A DNA stretch of 64,000 nt from Vibrio aestuarianus. Its GTDB lineage: Bacteria > Pseudomonadota > Gammaproteobacteria > Enterobacterales > Vibrionaceae. The position numbers were made by a program, and so were the translations under genes. Of the stretch, positions 16,815 through 24,961 are shown one piece after another (position 1 is the first letter of the stretch; every line of letters begins with the position of its first letter). The notes below the pieces were generated by a model. That model did no database searches. It saw nothing but the letters and a program-made list of their open reading frames with translations, and was not told where the DNA came from. The stretch covers positions 69,831-133,830 of the forward strand of contig NZ_JAAZTU010000004.1 in the NCBI RefSeq assembly GCF_012395185.1. Reading direction: 5' to 3'.

Positions 16815-18026
16815 TTACAGCATATCGACCGCTTTGATGAGCGCAGTGATCAGTTTTTCTACATCTTGCTCGTTGTTGTAAATACCGAACGAAATTCTTA
16901 CGGTTCCCGCCAAGCCCAGTGCATCCATAAGCGGATGAGCGCAATGGTGTCCAGCTCGAAGTGCGATACCTTGTTGATCAAGTAAGGTGGCAATATCTTG
17001 GTGGTGAACCCCTTCCATCACAAAACTGATCACACTGGCGTGAGGTTGATAACCAACCACACGAATATCATCGAGCTGTTGCAATGCTTGGTAAGTAAGT
17101 GTTTGCAAGTGATGCAAGTGCGCTTCAACCGCTTGTCGATCACAAGCTTGATACCATTCAATAGCTTTAGCTAGTGCAATGGCTCCGGCTACATTTGGTG
17201 TCCCTGCTTCGAATTTACCGGGAAGCGCGGAATAGGTTGTTCCTTCAAAGGAGACTTTCTCGACCATCTTGCCACCACCATGCCAAGGTGGCATGGCTTC
17301 AAGTAGAGATAATTTGCCGTAAAGCACTCCAATACCGGCAGGTGCATAGAGCTTATGCCCAGAGAATACGTAAAAATCAGCCTGCAATTGCGCCACATTG
17401 ACTGACTCATGAACAATACCTTGCGCGCCATCAACCACGACAATCGCACCTACTTGATGCGCTTGCTCAATGACATCCTCAATCGGTTGGCGGCTGCCAG
17501 TTACATTGGTAACTTGAGCGAGTGCGACGATCTTTGTTTTGCTACTTAGAAGCTTAGTAAAGGCTTGTTGATCAAACTGACAGTCTGCTGTCATTGGCAC
17601 TTTGACGACTTTAGCACCAGTCTGCTGCGCAACAATTTGCCAAGGGACAATGTTAGCGTGATGCTCCATCTCACTGACTAAGATCTCATCGCCTACTTGC
17701 AAGGTATTACGTGCATAAGTTTGCGCGATAAGGTTTAACGCTTCGGTAGCACCACGAGTCCAAATGATTTCTTTGCTTGATTGCGCGCCAATAAATTTCG
17801 CCACGCTATCGCGCGCGGCTTCAAATTGGCTGGTGGCCTGAGCGGTTAAACTGTGGCTACCGCGGTGCACGTTCGCATTTTGCGTACTGTAATAGTGGGT
17901 GAGGGTATCAATCACTATTTGTGGCTTTTGCGTTGTGGCGGCACTGTCTAAATAAACCAGAGTTTCGCTATTCACCGTTTGATTTAATGCTGGGAATTGC
18001 TCGCGAATGGCTTGTACGTCAAACAT
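16815..18026 (-). CDS. csdA: Cysteine desulfurase CsdA
   Basis: CsdA is a PLP enzyme that takes sulfur from cysteine and passes it as a persulfide to CsdE. The 403-residue protein shows the class II (SufS-like) signatures: YLDSAATTQKP near the N-terminus, MEHHANIVPWQ, VVVDGAQGIVH, the PLP lysine in FSGHKLYAPAGIGVLYG (near residue 225), and the short RAGHHCAHPLMDALG active-site Cys loop near residue 362. Its stop lies about 75 bases from ERIC copy D and its partner csdE. The start overlaps the yajL stop by one base, so it is the last gene of a panE-yajL-csdA unit. Confidence 0.95.
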   Translation of the reverse strand: MFDVQAIREQFPALNQTVNSETLVYLDSAATTQKPQIVIDTLTHYYSTQNANVHRGSHSLTAQATSQFEAARDSVAKFIGAQSSKEIIWTRGATEALNLIAQTYARNTLQVGDEILVSEMEHHANIVPWQIVAQQTGAKVVKVPMTADCQFDQQAFTKLLSSKTKIVALAQVTNVTGSRQPIEDVIEQAHQVGAIVVVDGAQGIVHESVNVAQLQADFYVFSGHKLYAPAGIGVLYGKLSLLEAMPPWHGGGKMVEKVSFEGTTYSALPGKFEAGTPNVAGAIALAKAIEWYQACDRQAVEAHLHHLQTLTYQALQQLDDIRVVGYQPHASVISFVMEGVHHQDIATLLDQQGIALRAGHHCAHPLMDALGLAGTVRISFGIYNNEQDVEKLITALIKAVDML

Positions 18027-18625
18027 TATCGTTCACCTAGCTCGTGATAATGCAGCGTTGGCAGAGTTACCATTGGCTCTGCAATTGACCACGCATGTGC
18101 TTTACCAGAGAGCAAAATGATGATCTCCATAGCGAACTCAAGTGCCGTTCCCGGCCCTTGGCTGGTGATCAACTTGTGGTTTACATCAAGGGTTACGCGT
18201 TTATCTCGCCATAAATCAGTGGGGATGTGATCGCGAAAAGCTGGGTGCCCAGTCATGATGGCTTGCGGGAAAAGCTGATGATGTTGAAAGACTAAAGCTG
18301 GCGTAGCGCAGATAGCGGCTAACCAGCGACCATCATAGTGTTGTTGTTTAATCATTTCGATTAACAGCGGACTGTCGCGAAAGGTTTCTGCGCCACCGAC
18401 GCCGCCGGGCAGTGCAATCATGTCAAATTCTTCATCGGCCACGTCAACCAATTTACAGTCTGCGGTTAACGTCACTCCGCGAGAGGCTTTCATTGTCAGT
18501 TGTCCGTCGAAAGCGGCGCTGGCTACAACGACTTGGTAGCCAGCTCTGACCATCATATCGATAATAGTGATTGCTTCCATCTCTTCGCTGCCCGGTGCTA
18601 TCGGGACTAAAATTCGTTTGCTCAT
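18026..18625 (-). CDS. yajL: DJ-1/YajL-family protein
   Basis: YajL is a DJ-1/PARK7 superfamily protein linked to oxidative-stress protection and handling of glyoxals in the cytoplasm. The 199-residue frame (from MSKRILVPIAPGSEEMEA) has the nucleophilic cysteine at residue 106 in AAICATPA, the upstream conserved Glu in PGSEEME, and ALPGGVGGAE. The ATG at 18623-18625 is preferred over one four codons upstream because it gives the canonical N-terminus. It overlaps the end of panE by four bases and its stop touches the csdA start. Biochemical role within the family is debated, so only the family is firm. Confidence 0.9.
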   Translation of the reverse strand: MSKRILVPIAPGSEEMEAITIIDMMVRAGYQVVVASAAFDGQLTMKASRGVTLTADCKLVDVADEEFDMIALPGGVGGAETFRDSPLLIEMIKQQHYDGRWLAAICATPALVFQHHQLFPQAIMTGHPAFRDHIPTDLWRDKRVTLDVNHKLITSQGPGTALEFAMEIIILLSGKAHAWSIAEPMVTLPTLHYHELGER

Positions 18626-19512
18626 TGGCTTTCCCAACTGTGTTCTATCTGTTTAATGGCGTGGTATAGCTTACTATTTTCTGCTGTGGCGAGTTGGTGT
18701 TTCTCGGCTTTCTTCAATAAATAGCCAGTAATAAAGTCTATCTCGCTTTTCCGCTGATAGAAAATATCTTGGTGCATTGAAGAGTGGTTTTGGGCCGTGG
18801 CTTGAATCACCTGCTTAACCTTAATTAGGAGTGATGATGGTGTGACCGAAAAACCTTCGGCATTCATCACAGAGGCCACTTCTGTAACAATATTCTCAAG
18901 CTGCTGCTGGAAGCGCTGATTAGCTAAATCACCATTGCGGCATTGCTCTAACGCGGTAAGCGGGTTAATTGCGCAGTTAATCGCAAGCTTATGCCACAAG
19001 GCTTCTTCAATAGTGTTATTCCATACAACCTCTGGCAATGCGTGCGCAAGCACATCCACTAAAAACTGGCATTGCTCACCTTTGGCGTTATGAGCCCCCA
19101 ACTGAGTCACACCTTTGCCATTATGCAACACCTGATTCACTGATGCTTTTAATGCGCCGTGAGTCGTCGTGGCTAATAGTAGTGGAAATTCACTCACCAG
19201 ATCGGCAATGCTATCCACCGCCCCCATGCCGTTATGCATAAACAGTAAAATAGTGTCACGGTTTAATTGTGTTAACAAAGGGGGGAGCGCTTGCTCCACT
19301 TGCCATGCTTTGACAGTGATCAGCAATAAGTCCGCCTGTTGCAAGGCATTGCTATCGCAATATGGGAAGCTCACTGCTGGGTTGTTATCTTGAGTGATAG
19401 AGAGGTGTTGATGGGTGGCTCTTCCCCATAAAGAGACACAGTGCCCCGCTTGATGAAGTTGAGTTGCCCACAGTAAACCGATAGCACCCGGGCCAAGCAC
19501 GACAATATTCAT
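18622..19512 (-). CDS. panE: 2-dehydropantoate 2-reductase
   Basis: PanE reduces ketopantoate to pantoate with NADPH in pantothenate/CoA synthesis. The 296-residue protein has the N-terminal NADP-binding loop GPGAIG (residues 7-12) and the catalytic Lys segment EALWHKLAINCAINPLTALE, with a helical C-terminal domain ending RKSEIDFITGYLLKKAEKH. It is the first gene of a tightly overlapping reverse-strand group with yajL and csdA. Length is normal for the family. Confidence 0.93.
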   Translation of the reverse strand: MNIVVLGPGAIGLLWATQLHQAGHCVSLWGRATHQHLSITQDNNPAVSFPYCDSNALQQADLLLITVKAWQVEQALPPLLTQLNRDTILLFMHNGMGAVDSIADLVSEFPLLLATTTHGALKASVNQVLHNGKGVTQLGAHNAKGEQCQFLVDVLAHALPEVVWNNTIEEALWHKLAINCAINPLTALEQCRNGDLANQRFQQQLENIVTEVASVMNAEGFSVTPSSLLIKVKQVIQATAQNHSSMHQDIFYQRKSEIDFITGYLLKKAEKHQLATAENSKLYHAIKQIEHSWESQ

Positions 19513-19572
19513 GATACCTCTCTATTTTTGACTTTGCGCCAAGGATAATGAGGTAGAAATGGAAAGCAATAA

Positions 19573-19596
19573 AAATGGCGCTCAAGAGCGCCATTT
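19573..19596 (-). terminator. Intrinsic terminator after ompK
   Basis: AAATGGCGCTC and GAGCGCCATTT form a perfect 11-bp stem with a two-base centre. On the reverse strand it is followed by TTATTGC after extending the T-tract of the stem. It lies 20 bases after the ompK stop and upstream of panE. Confidence 0.85.
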
Positions 19597-19615
19597 ATCA
19601 AATACTTCAGTTCGA

Positions 19616-20473
19616 TTAGAACTTGTACGTTACTGCTAGGTAGTGACCTGCACCTGAAGATTCTGCTTTAGCTGATGGATTCCATGGTAGACCTTCATTG
19701 TCGGCAAAACCATATACATCATGGTAAAGTTTTAGACCGTAACCAACGGCAAAGCGATCTGAGTGCCAGTAAATACCGTTAAACATAGCACCGCCATGGC
19801 TAGATGTTGCGTAATCTTTATCAGTATCCATTCCAAACTGGTAGTCGATGTAACCTTGATAAGAGATAAATGAGCCATTCTCAAAGAAGTAAAAAGGCTT
19901 AAACCAGTTAGTTGAAATTTGGAAACCGTTCCAGTCTTTCTTGTTTGAGTCATAAGTTCCGTAAAGGTTCAAGCCTACCTTGCCAAACCAAGGAACTAAG
20001 ACATCAGAACCAAGACCGATTTTTTGAGTGTTTACGCCTGGGCTACCATCAATACAGCCAGTTGAATCACAGTTTGTTGCGCCACCGCCGCCCCATTCCA
20101 GTACAGTAGCTACATACAGCTCCTGTACTGGACCGAAAGAAAGATCTTTACCTGTTAGTCCATCCAGAGACATACGTGGAGCAAATTTCATAAAGATTTT
20201 TTCTGATTTCGCTTTATCGCTGCCTGGATCGCTAAGCAGGTTAAAAACATCAACGTAACCGTATAGGTCAAAAATCCCTGAGCGACCACCAAATTCCATC
20301 TCTAGGTAATCATGGCTTGATTCCGCAACGCCTTTTTCGTTGAACGCACCCATTAGATTAAATTGCATCCACTTGTAATCGTTTTTGTGGATGTCGCCAT
20401 CTGTGTAATCAGCAGCCATAACTGGTGCTGTAGTTGCAGCCATTAGGCCTAGAGCTAAAAGTGATTTACGCAT
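19616..20473 (-). CDS. ompK: OmpK, Tsx-like nucleoside-specific outer membrane channel
   Basis: OmpK is a vibrio outer-membrane beta-barrel of the Tsx family, which takes up nucleosides; in V. parahaemolyticus it is the receptor of phage KVP40. The 285-residue precursor has a signal peptide of about 20 residues cleaved after VMA, and the barrel ends with the aromatic AVTYKF required for outer-membrane insertion. Alternating strands such as YKWMQFNLMGAF, SGIFDLYGYVDVFNL and FAVGYGLKLYHDVYGF are typical. It is the only gene between a strong terminator and a control region with CRP and CytR-like sites. A loop with GGGGATNCDSTGC lies where surface loops vary. Confidence 0.93.
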   Translation of the reverse strand: MRKSLLALGLMAATTAPVMAADYTDGDIHKNDYKWMQFNLMGAFNEKGVAESSHDYLEMEFGGRSGIFDLYGYVDVFNLLSDPGSDKAKSEKIFMKFAPRMSLDGLTGKDLSFGPVQELYVATVLEWGGGGATNCDSTGCIDGSPGVNTQKIGLGSDVLVPWFGKVGLNLYGTYDSNKKDWNGFQISTNWFKPFYFFENGSFISYQGYIDYQFGMDTDKDYATSSHGGAMFNGIYWHSDRFAVGYGLKLYHDVYGFADNEGLPWNPSAKAESSGAGHYLAVTYKF

Positions 20474-20643
20474 AAGGGGGACTCTCTATGTATTTTAAAA
20501 ATTCAGCAAACAGATATTTCTGCCGTGCTTTCAATTGGCCGGAATGATAGCGATAAAATTCTCAAATAAAAGTGATTGCTGACTAAATATTGCATATAAA
20601 TGGTGATTTAGATCTCGATTTTAATCTTTAATTTGGAACTAAA

Positions 20644-20690
20644 TTTATATTTCATTTTGTTGCATTGTTAATGTGATTTTTGTCACTTAA
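20644..20690 (-). promoter_or_regulatory. ompK promoter with CRP site and CytR-like octamer
   Basis: On the reverse strand TATAAA (20644-20649) is a plausible -10 box. The CRP site TGTGA-N6-TCACT (20672-20687) is centred at 20679.5, about 41.5 bases before the expected start near 20638, the class II position. Between them, GTTGCATT (20659-20666) matches the CytR octamer and a weaker GTTAATGT follows directly. E. coli tsx is likewise controlled by CRP and CytR. The start point and CytR role are inference. Confidence 0.6.
20669..20690. promoter_or_regulatory. CRP-cAMP binding site
   Basis: The 22-mer has TGTGA and TCACT half-sites separated by TTTTTG, one mismatch from the TGTGA-N6-TCACA consensus. 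It lies in the 330-base region between ompK and the divergent LON-domain gene, so it could act on both. The remainder of this region (20474-20803) is AT-rich and holds a further AACCA/TGGTT dyad near 20730-20745, but nothing else recognisable. Confidence 0.7.
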
Positions 20691-20803
20691 TCGATTGCGC
20701 TGTCATTGTTTTATGCAAATCGATAAACCAACATTTTTGGTTAGTGATCGTTTTTTTGCTTTGTATCGTATCCATAAATGTTAATTATGAAGAGTGGTGA
20801 ATA

Positions 20804-21379
20804 ATGGAAGAATTAATGTTGTTCCCTCTAGCCTCAGTCGTTTTACCAGAAGGGAAGATGAAGCTAAGGATATTTGAATCAAGGTATAAGAGAATGGTCA
20901 CCAAGTGCTGCCAAGCTGACTCTACATTTGGTATTTGTTTGTTCGATAATAAAGCGAAAGATAAGTCAAGTTACTTATCTGAGTTTGGGATGTTGGTTAA
21001 AATTGTGGATTTTGAGGCACTTGATGATGGATTGTTAGGAATAACGGTTTTAGGTATCAAGCGTTTTAAGATAACTAATCTAAGAACAGAGTTCGATGGA
21101 TTGAGAGTTGCCCAAGTTTCAAGCTTGCCCAATTGGCCAGTCAGGGAGTTACAAAAGCATGAACTCTATTTGAGTGAACAATTACAAACGGTTTATAAAC
21201 AATTTCCCAAGCTTGCTGAACTGTATCCCCTCTGTTTTTTTGATGATGCAAGTTGGGTTGCTCAGCGGTGGTTAGAATTACTCCCCTTGTCTAACCAACA
21301 ATTTGATTATTTAATGCAACAGCAAGACGCGAGTGATGCATTAGATTTTCTGTTGGGAGTGATCGAAGTCTCGCATTAA
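20804..21379 (+). CDS. LON-substrate-binding-domain protein (protease domain absent)
   Basis: The 191-residue protein corresponds to the N-terminal substrate-binding domain of Lon protease alone (PF02190 type): LMLFPLASVVLPEGKMKLRIFESRYKRM at the start, GTLVKI-like FGMLVKIVDFEALDDGLLGITVLGIKRFKI in the middle, and a helical tail. No ATPase or protease domain follows. Stand-alone LON-domain proteins are widespread in vibrios and their role is unknown; they may bind unfolded substrates. It is divergent from ompK across a region with a CRP site. The start at 20804 is preceded by AAGAGTGG. Confidence 0.85.
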   Translation: MEELMLFPLASVVLPEGKMKLRIFESRYKRMVTKCCQADSTFGICLFDNKAKDKSSYLSEFGMLVKIVDFEALDDGLLGITVLGIKRFKITNLRTEFDGLRVAQVSSLPNWPVRELQKHELYLSEQLQTVYKQFPKLAELYPLCFFDDASWVAQRWLELLPLSNQQFDYLMQQQDASDALDFLLGVIEVSH

Positions 21380-21413
21380 CCAAGTGGAAAAAGAAAAGCT
21401 ATAGTTACAAGAG

Positions 21414-21445
21414 TGATCGATTTAGTCTTATCGTTCGTACATAGA
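21414..21445 (+). promoter_or_regulatory. Candidate ECF-sigma autoregulated promoter
   Basis: TGATCG at 21414-21419 resembles the TGATCC -35 element used by ChrR-partnered ECF sigma factors. About 20 bases downstream lies CATAGAG, a possible -10. The spacing is longer than in Rhodobacter, so this is tentative. Confidence 0.3.
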
Positions 21446-21505
21446 GTCAAACGGTCAAAATCATTTTTTTAAAAAATGAGACTTCTAAGGAAAGAGCGTA
21501 GCATC

Positions 21506-22105
21506 ATGAGTGATTCTCAACACAACGTGCAACCAACAGAACGCTATACCAAGCAAGATTGGGCCGAGTGTATGGAGCGAGTAAAACAGAGAGACAAACA
21601 AGCGTTTGCTGTCGTGTTTAACTATTTTTCCCCACGCTTGCAGCAATTTGCTTATAAACATGTCGGTAATGAACAGGTCGCCTTAGAAATGGTTCAAGAA
21701 ACCATGGCAACGGTTTGGCAAAAATCGCACCTATTTGACAGTGCAAAAAGTGCGCTATCTACATGGATATACACTATCGCCAGAAATTTATGCTTCGACT
21801 TGTTACGCAAGCAAAGAGGCCGAGAGTTGCACGTACACGCTGATGATATTTGGCCATCAGACTACTGTCCACCAGATTTGGTGGAGCATTACAGTCCTGA
21901 ACATGAAATGCTCAAAGAGCAAGTACTCAAATTCTTGAGTCTGCTTCCTGAGGCTCAGCAAGCAATTGTGAAAGCGGTGTATCTAGAAGAATTGCCGCAG
22001 CAGCAGGTGGCTGAAATGTTTAACATTCCTTTGGGTACAGTGAAATCGCGGTTGCGGTTGGCTGTAGAAAAACTAAGACAATCGATTCAAGCGGAGCAGT
22101 TATGA
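21506..22105 (+). CDS. rpoE: ECF RNA polymerase sigma factor (ChrR-partnered, RpoE-like)
   Basis: An extracytoplasmic-function sigma factor of 199 residues with region 2 at about residues 25-95 (AFAVVFNYFSPRLQQFAYKH, ALSTWIYTIARNLCFDLLRKQ) and region 4 at about 140-195 (EAQQAIVKAVYLEELPQQQVAEMF, LGTVKSRLRLAVEKLR). It has no regions 1 or 3. ATG 21506 is chosen because AAGGAAAGAG precedes it at good distance; a start ten codons upstream lacks one. The stop overlaps the chrR start (ATGA). In Rhodobacter the cognate pair responds to singlet oxygen. This is not the RseA-linked envelope sigma E, despite the shared name. Confidence 0.9.
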   Translation: MSDSQHNVQPTERYTKQDWAECMERVKQRDKQAFAVVFNYFSPRLQQFAYKHVGNEQVALEMVQETMATVWQKSHLFDSAKSALSTWIYTIARNLCFDLLRKQRGRELHVHADDIWPSDYCPPDLVEHYSPEHEMLKEQVLKFLSLLPEAQQAIVKAVYLEELPQQQVAEMFNIPLGTVKSRLRLAVEKLRQSIQAEQL

Positions 22106-22785
22106 GCCATCATCCATCTAACGAGTTACTCAAAAGTTATGCCAATGGTTCAATAGATGCCGCTCATGGTCTGATGGTATCTGCTCACATTGAACATTGT
22201 GCCCATTGTCGCGACTTGGTCGAGCAATTTGAAGCATTCAATGCACAAGCTGCATTTGAATCGAACTCACAACCAAACGCTGATAACCCGATCTCTGTGA
22301 TAGATTTTGATCGAATGTTCGACAATATCGTGTGCTTAGAGACAATTAGCCCATCAGCGATGATGAAGCGTCCGCCTAAACATGTTGAAGTCAACGGCAA
22401 AAGGTTTGAGTTACCTAGTTCACTTGGTAATTTACTTGAGCGCATGGGAGAGTGGCGAAGCTATGGGGGCAAGGTGTTCAGTGCTCATCTTGATCTTGGT
22501 GAAGAAGCTAGGATGAATTTTATGTACATTAACCGTGATGTACATATCCCTCAACACACCCACAAAGGGATTGAGTCAACGCTTGTTCTACATGGTGGTT
22601 TTAGTGATGAGGACGGCCATTATGATGCAGGGGCATTTATCCAACGTGATGCTAGCATCAAACATAGCCCTTATACTAAGGCGAGTGAAGATTGCTTGTG
22701 TTTGACGGTTCTAACCGAACCGATGCTGTTCACACAAGGCGTAGCGAGAGTATTTAACTTATTTGGTAAAGGGCTTTACCCGTAA
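22102..22785 (+). CDS. chrR: ChrR-family zinc anti-sigma factor with cupin domain
   Basis: ChrR holds its ECF sigma inactive until singlet oxygen or a related stress releases it. The 227-residue protein has the zinc anti-sigma motif H29-x3-C33-x2-C36 (HIEHCAHC) in an N-terminal helical domain, then a C-terminal cupin with HIPQHTHKGIES near residues 149-158 and HGGFSDEDGHYDAG. Both zinc-binding parts look complete. Translation is coupled to the sigma gene by a four-base overlap, ensuring balanced amounts. A strong terminator follows, so the two genes form a closed operon. Confidence 0.92.
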   Translation: MSHHPSNELLKSYANGSIDAAHGLMVSAHIEHCAHCRDLVEQFEAFNAQAAFESNSQPNADNPISVIDFDRMFDNIVCLETISPSAMMKRPPKHVEVNGKRFELPSSLGNLLERMGEWRSYGGKVFSAHLDLGEEARMNFMYINRDVHIPQHTHKGIESTLVLHGGFSDEDGHYDAGAFIQRDASIKHSPYTKASEDCLCLTVLTEPMLFTQGVARVFNLFGKGLYP

Positions 22786-22813
22786 CTCTAACAATTTATT
22801 GCCATTGTTTTAT

Positions 22814-22847
22814 AAAGAGAGAGGCCGCTATTGTGGCCTCTCTCTTT
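22814..22847 (+). terminator. Intrinsic terminator after the sigma/chrR operon
   Basis: AAAGAGAGAGGCC pairs with GGCCTCTCTCTTT around an eight-base loop, and ATTTACTT follows. The stem is 13 bp and perfect. Being flanked by A-rich and T-rich ends it may work in both directions. Confidence 0.85.
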
Positions 22848-22854
22848 ATTTACT

Positions 22855-22905
22855 TATCCCCTTCCTACTTGCCGCCTACCTGCAACTTCAAGTTGTTTGG
22901 GTATA
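22855..22905 (-). repeat. Internally deleted ERIC-like repeat, copy E (51 bp)
   Basis: It joins the left 17 bases of a full ERIC (TATCCCCTTCCTACTTG) directly to the right end (CCGCCTACCTGCAACTTCAAG through GGGTATA). The join is at ACTTG (22867-22871). In full copy B two ACTTG pentamers lie 77 bases apart, and 128 minus 77 is exactly 51. The element therefore looks like the product of one deletion between the short direct repeats. Confidence 0.85.
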
Positions 22906-22941
22906 ATATCAGTGTTCTGATTTCAGAATAATTGGCTTAAA

Positions 22942-24333
22942 TTAAAGTTTAGCCTCTTGCTGTAGATTGTTTTCGTCTGCATCTCTTTGTCGAGCTTTAT
23001 TGAGTAAATCGGAAAAGTAATGACGCAGTGAATAAAGCATGATCAAGCTTGGAATGACCATCAAAGCGGTCACTACGAAGAAAAGTGACCAGTTATCTAA
23101 GTAATCCACTAATTCACCACTGAATGAAGCCAAGGTCGTTCGACCTAAATTACCGAGTGAAGCTAGCAGTGCATACTGAGTGGCAGAAAAAGCTTGCCCT
23201 GTGAGCACTGTTAGGAAGGAAACAAACGCAACAGTAGAAAAGGCGGTGGTGAAATTATCAACAATGATGGTGGCAAGAAATAAATGCTCATTTGGCCCAA
23301 CTTGCGCTATCCATGAAAACATCAGGTTACTGGCCGACATCGCGATACCGCCGATCATCAAACCGCGTACAATACCGAATCTAACATTGAACATGCTACC
23401 GACTAAGGTAAAGAACAATGTTGCTCCCCAGCCAATGAGTTTCGAGTAATGACCGATTTGCTCATTGCTAAAGCCGATCTCCTTATAGAAAGGAATCGAC
23501 ATACGGCCTAAGAAGGCTTCGCCAATCTTAAATAAAAACACAAACAGCAGCAAAGTGAGTGCGACTTGGACGCCGTTGCGTTTGAAGAAGTCTAAAAATG
23601 GTTCAACAACGGTCACGGTAAACCAAGCTGCAATCTTAGAACCAACCACTTGGCTATGCCTTTGTTCTGCTTGACGCTGCAAAGTTTCTCGTAATGTTTT
23701 TGGCTCTCCCACAAGTAGGGTAAATAGCATTAACACAGCTACGCAAACGGCCATGCCATAGTACACGCCATTCCAACCAATGGCATCAGCATTGACGAAA
23801 GCTAGGTAACCTGGCAGCGAATAACCGGTCCACCATCCCATCACGGCCATTGCTGAAGCTTGGGGGAGTTTATTGGCTTGCGATTTTGGAAACGAGTCAA
23901 TTCGAAATGCATCGATGGCAATATCTTGAGTTGCTGAAGCGATCGCGATAGCCAACGCAAGCATTGACGTGAACATTAAATCATTGGCTGGATTGACCCC
24001 AGCGATAAATAGTGTGCAGGCAAGAATGATCGATTGACAAAAAAAGACCCAACTACGTCGTTGACCAAGCAGCGGAGTAAGAATGGGTAATTTTACGCGG
24101 TCTACCAATGGAGCCCATAAAAAGTTTATCGCATAGACCGCAAACACACTGCCAAAATAGCCAATAGCCGCGCGCGTTAGACCGGCATCTTTTAGCCAAC
24201 CGGACATATTGGAGCCGATAAGAACCCAGGGGAAACCGCTAGAGCAGCCCATCATAAATACCCACAGCAAGCGCTTATCAAGATAGCTACGAATGGTTTC
24301 CATCCATGTTAAGGCTGGAGCAGTTGAAGGCAT
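22942..24333 (-). CDS. ampG: AmpG muropeptide permease (MFS)
   Basis: AmpG imports 1,6-anhydro-muropeptides from the periplasm for cell-wall recycling and can influence beta-lactamase induction. The 463-residue protein has 12 or more membrane spans and the AmpG hallmarks near the N-terminus: MMGCSSGFPWVLIGSNMSGWLK, FLWAPLVDR and SATQDIAIDAFRID. It is followed on the same strand upstream by ppiA and yajG; yajG-ampG linkage is also seen in E. coli. The periplasmic source of its substrate, MltA, is encoded at 14114-15226. The C-terminal tail is hydrophilic (RQRDADENNLQQEAKL). Confidence 0.95.
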   Translation of the reverse strand: MPSTAPALTWMETIRSYLDKRLLWVFMMGCSSGFPWVLIGSNMSGWLKDAGLTRAAIGYFGSVFAVYAINFLWAPLVDRVKLPILTPLLGQRRSWVFFCQSIILACTLFIAGVNPANDLMFTSMLALAIAIASATQDIAIDAFRIDSFPKSQANKLPQASAMAVMGWWTGYSLPGYLAFVNADAIGWNGVYYGMAVCVAVLMLFTLLVGEPKTLRETLQRQAEQRHSQVVGSKIAAWFTVTVVEPFLDFFKRNGVQVALTLLLFVFLFKIGEAFLGRMSIPFYKEIGFSNEQIGHYSKLIGWGATLFFTLVGSMFNVRFGIVRGLMIGGIAMSASNLMFSWIAQVGPNEHLFLATIIVDNFTTAFSTVAFVSFLTVLTGQAFSATQYALLASLGNLGRTTLASFSGELVDYLDNWSLFFVVTALMVIPSLIMLYSLRHYFSDLLNKARQRDADENNLQQEAKL

Positions 24334-24387
24334 AAAACAAATCCTTATGATGAAAGTAACGTGAGTGTGGTTATTTCCAGAAAATTA

Positions 24388-24408
24388 AACGCCGATGAAA
24401 TCGGCGTT
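24388..24408 (-). terminator. Intrinsic terminator after ppiA
   Basis: AACGCCGAT and ATCGGCGTT form a 9-bp stem with a three-base loop; on the reverse strand it is followed by TAATTTTC. It lies eight bases after the ppiA stop and before ampG, so ampG probably has its own promoter. Confidence 0.75.
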
Positions 24409-24415
24409 GATGTGG

Positions 24416-24961
24416 CTATTTTTCTAATGTCACTTTAGTTATCACGATAGGCTCAACGGGAACGTCTTGCATTCTACCTTTTGAACTGGTGGGTTGCTGT
24501 GCCATTTTTTTTACAATATCAAACCCTTGTGTGACTTTGCCAAATACGGCGTAGCCTGGTGGGCGCGCATCGTAGTTAAGAAAGTCATTATCAACTAGGT
24601 TAATGAAAAATTGGCGAGTCGCTGAGTTTGGATCATTGGTACGAGCCATAGCAATGGTAGCTGCGTCATTCTTTAAACCATTACTTGCCTCATTTTTGAT
24701 TGGGGCATAGGTTTCAAGTTGATTTAAATCCGCATCGAAGCCACCACCTTGCGCCATAAAGCCAGGGATAATTCGGTGAAATTGACTTCCCACATAACTA
24801 CCATCTTCAACATATTTGATGAAGTTGGCTACCGAAACCGGCGCTTTCTCTTGATTAAGCTCAACAGTAAATGAACCTAAGTTGGTTTCAAACTGCACGC
24901 TTGGTGCTGCAAATACCGAACAACTGACCAGTGCTAAGGTTGCGATTAGCGAACGTAACAT
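24416..24961 (-). CDS. ppiA: Periplasmic peptidyl-prolyl cis-trans isomerase (cyclophilin)
   Basis: Cyclophilin-type PPIase of 181 residues with a signal peptide of about 18 residues (MLRSLIATLALVSCSVFA), placing it in the periplasm. Conserved cyclophilin segments are present: FHRIIPGFMAQGGGF, TIAMARTNDPNSATRQFFINL and GYAVFGKVTQGFDIVKKM. The aromatic active-site positions and the catalytic Arg in FHRIIPGFM are intact. Its start overlaps the yajG stop by one base, so the pair is co-translated. Confidence 0.92.
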   Translation of the reverse strand: MLRSLIATLALVSCSVFAAPSVQFETNLGSFTVELNQEKAPVSVANFIKYVEDGSYVGSQFHRIIPGFMAQGGGFDADLNQLETYAPIKNEASNGLKNDAATIAMARTNDPNSATRQFFINLVDNDFLNYDARPPGYAVFGKVTQGFDIVKKMAQQPTSSKGRMQDVPVEPIVITKVTLEK

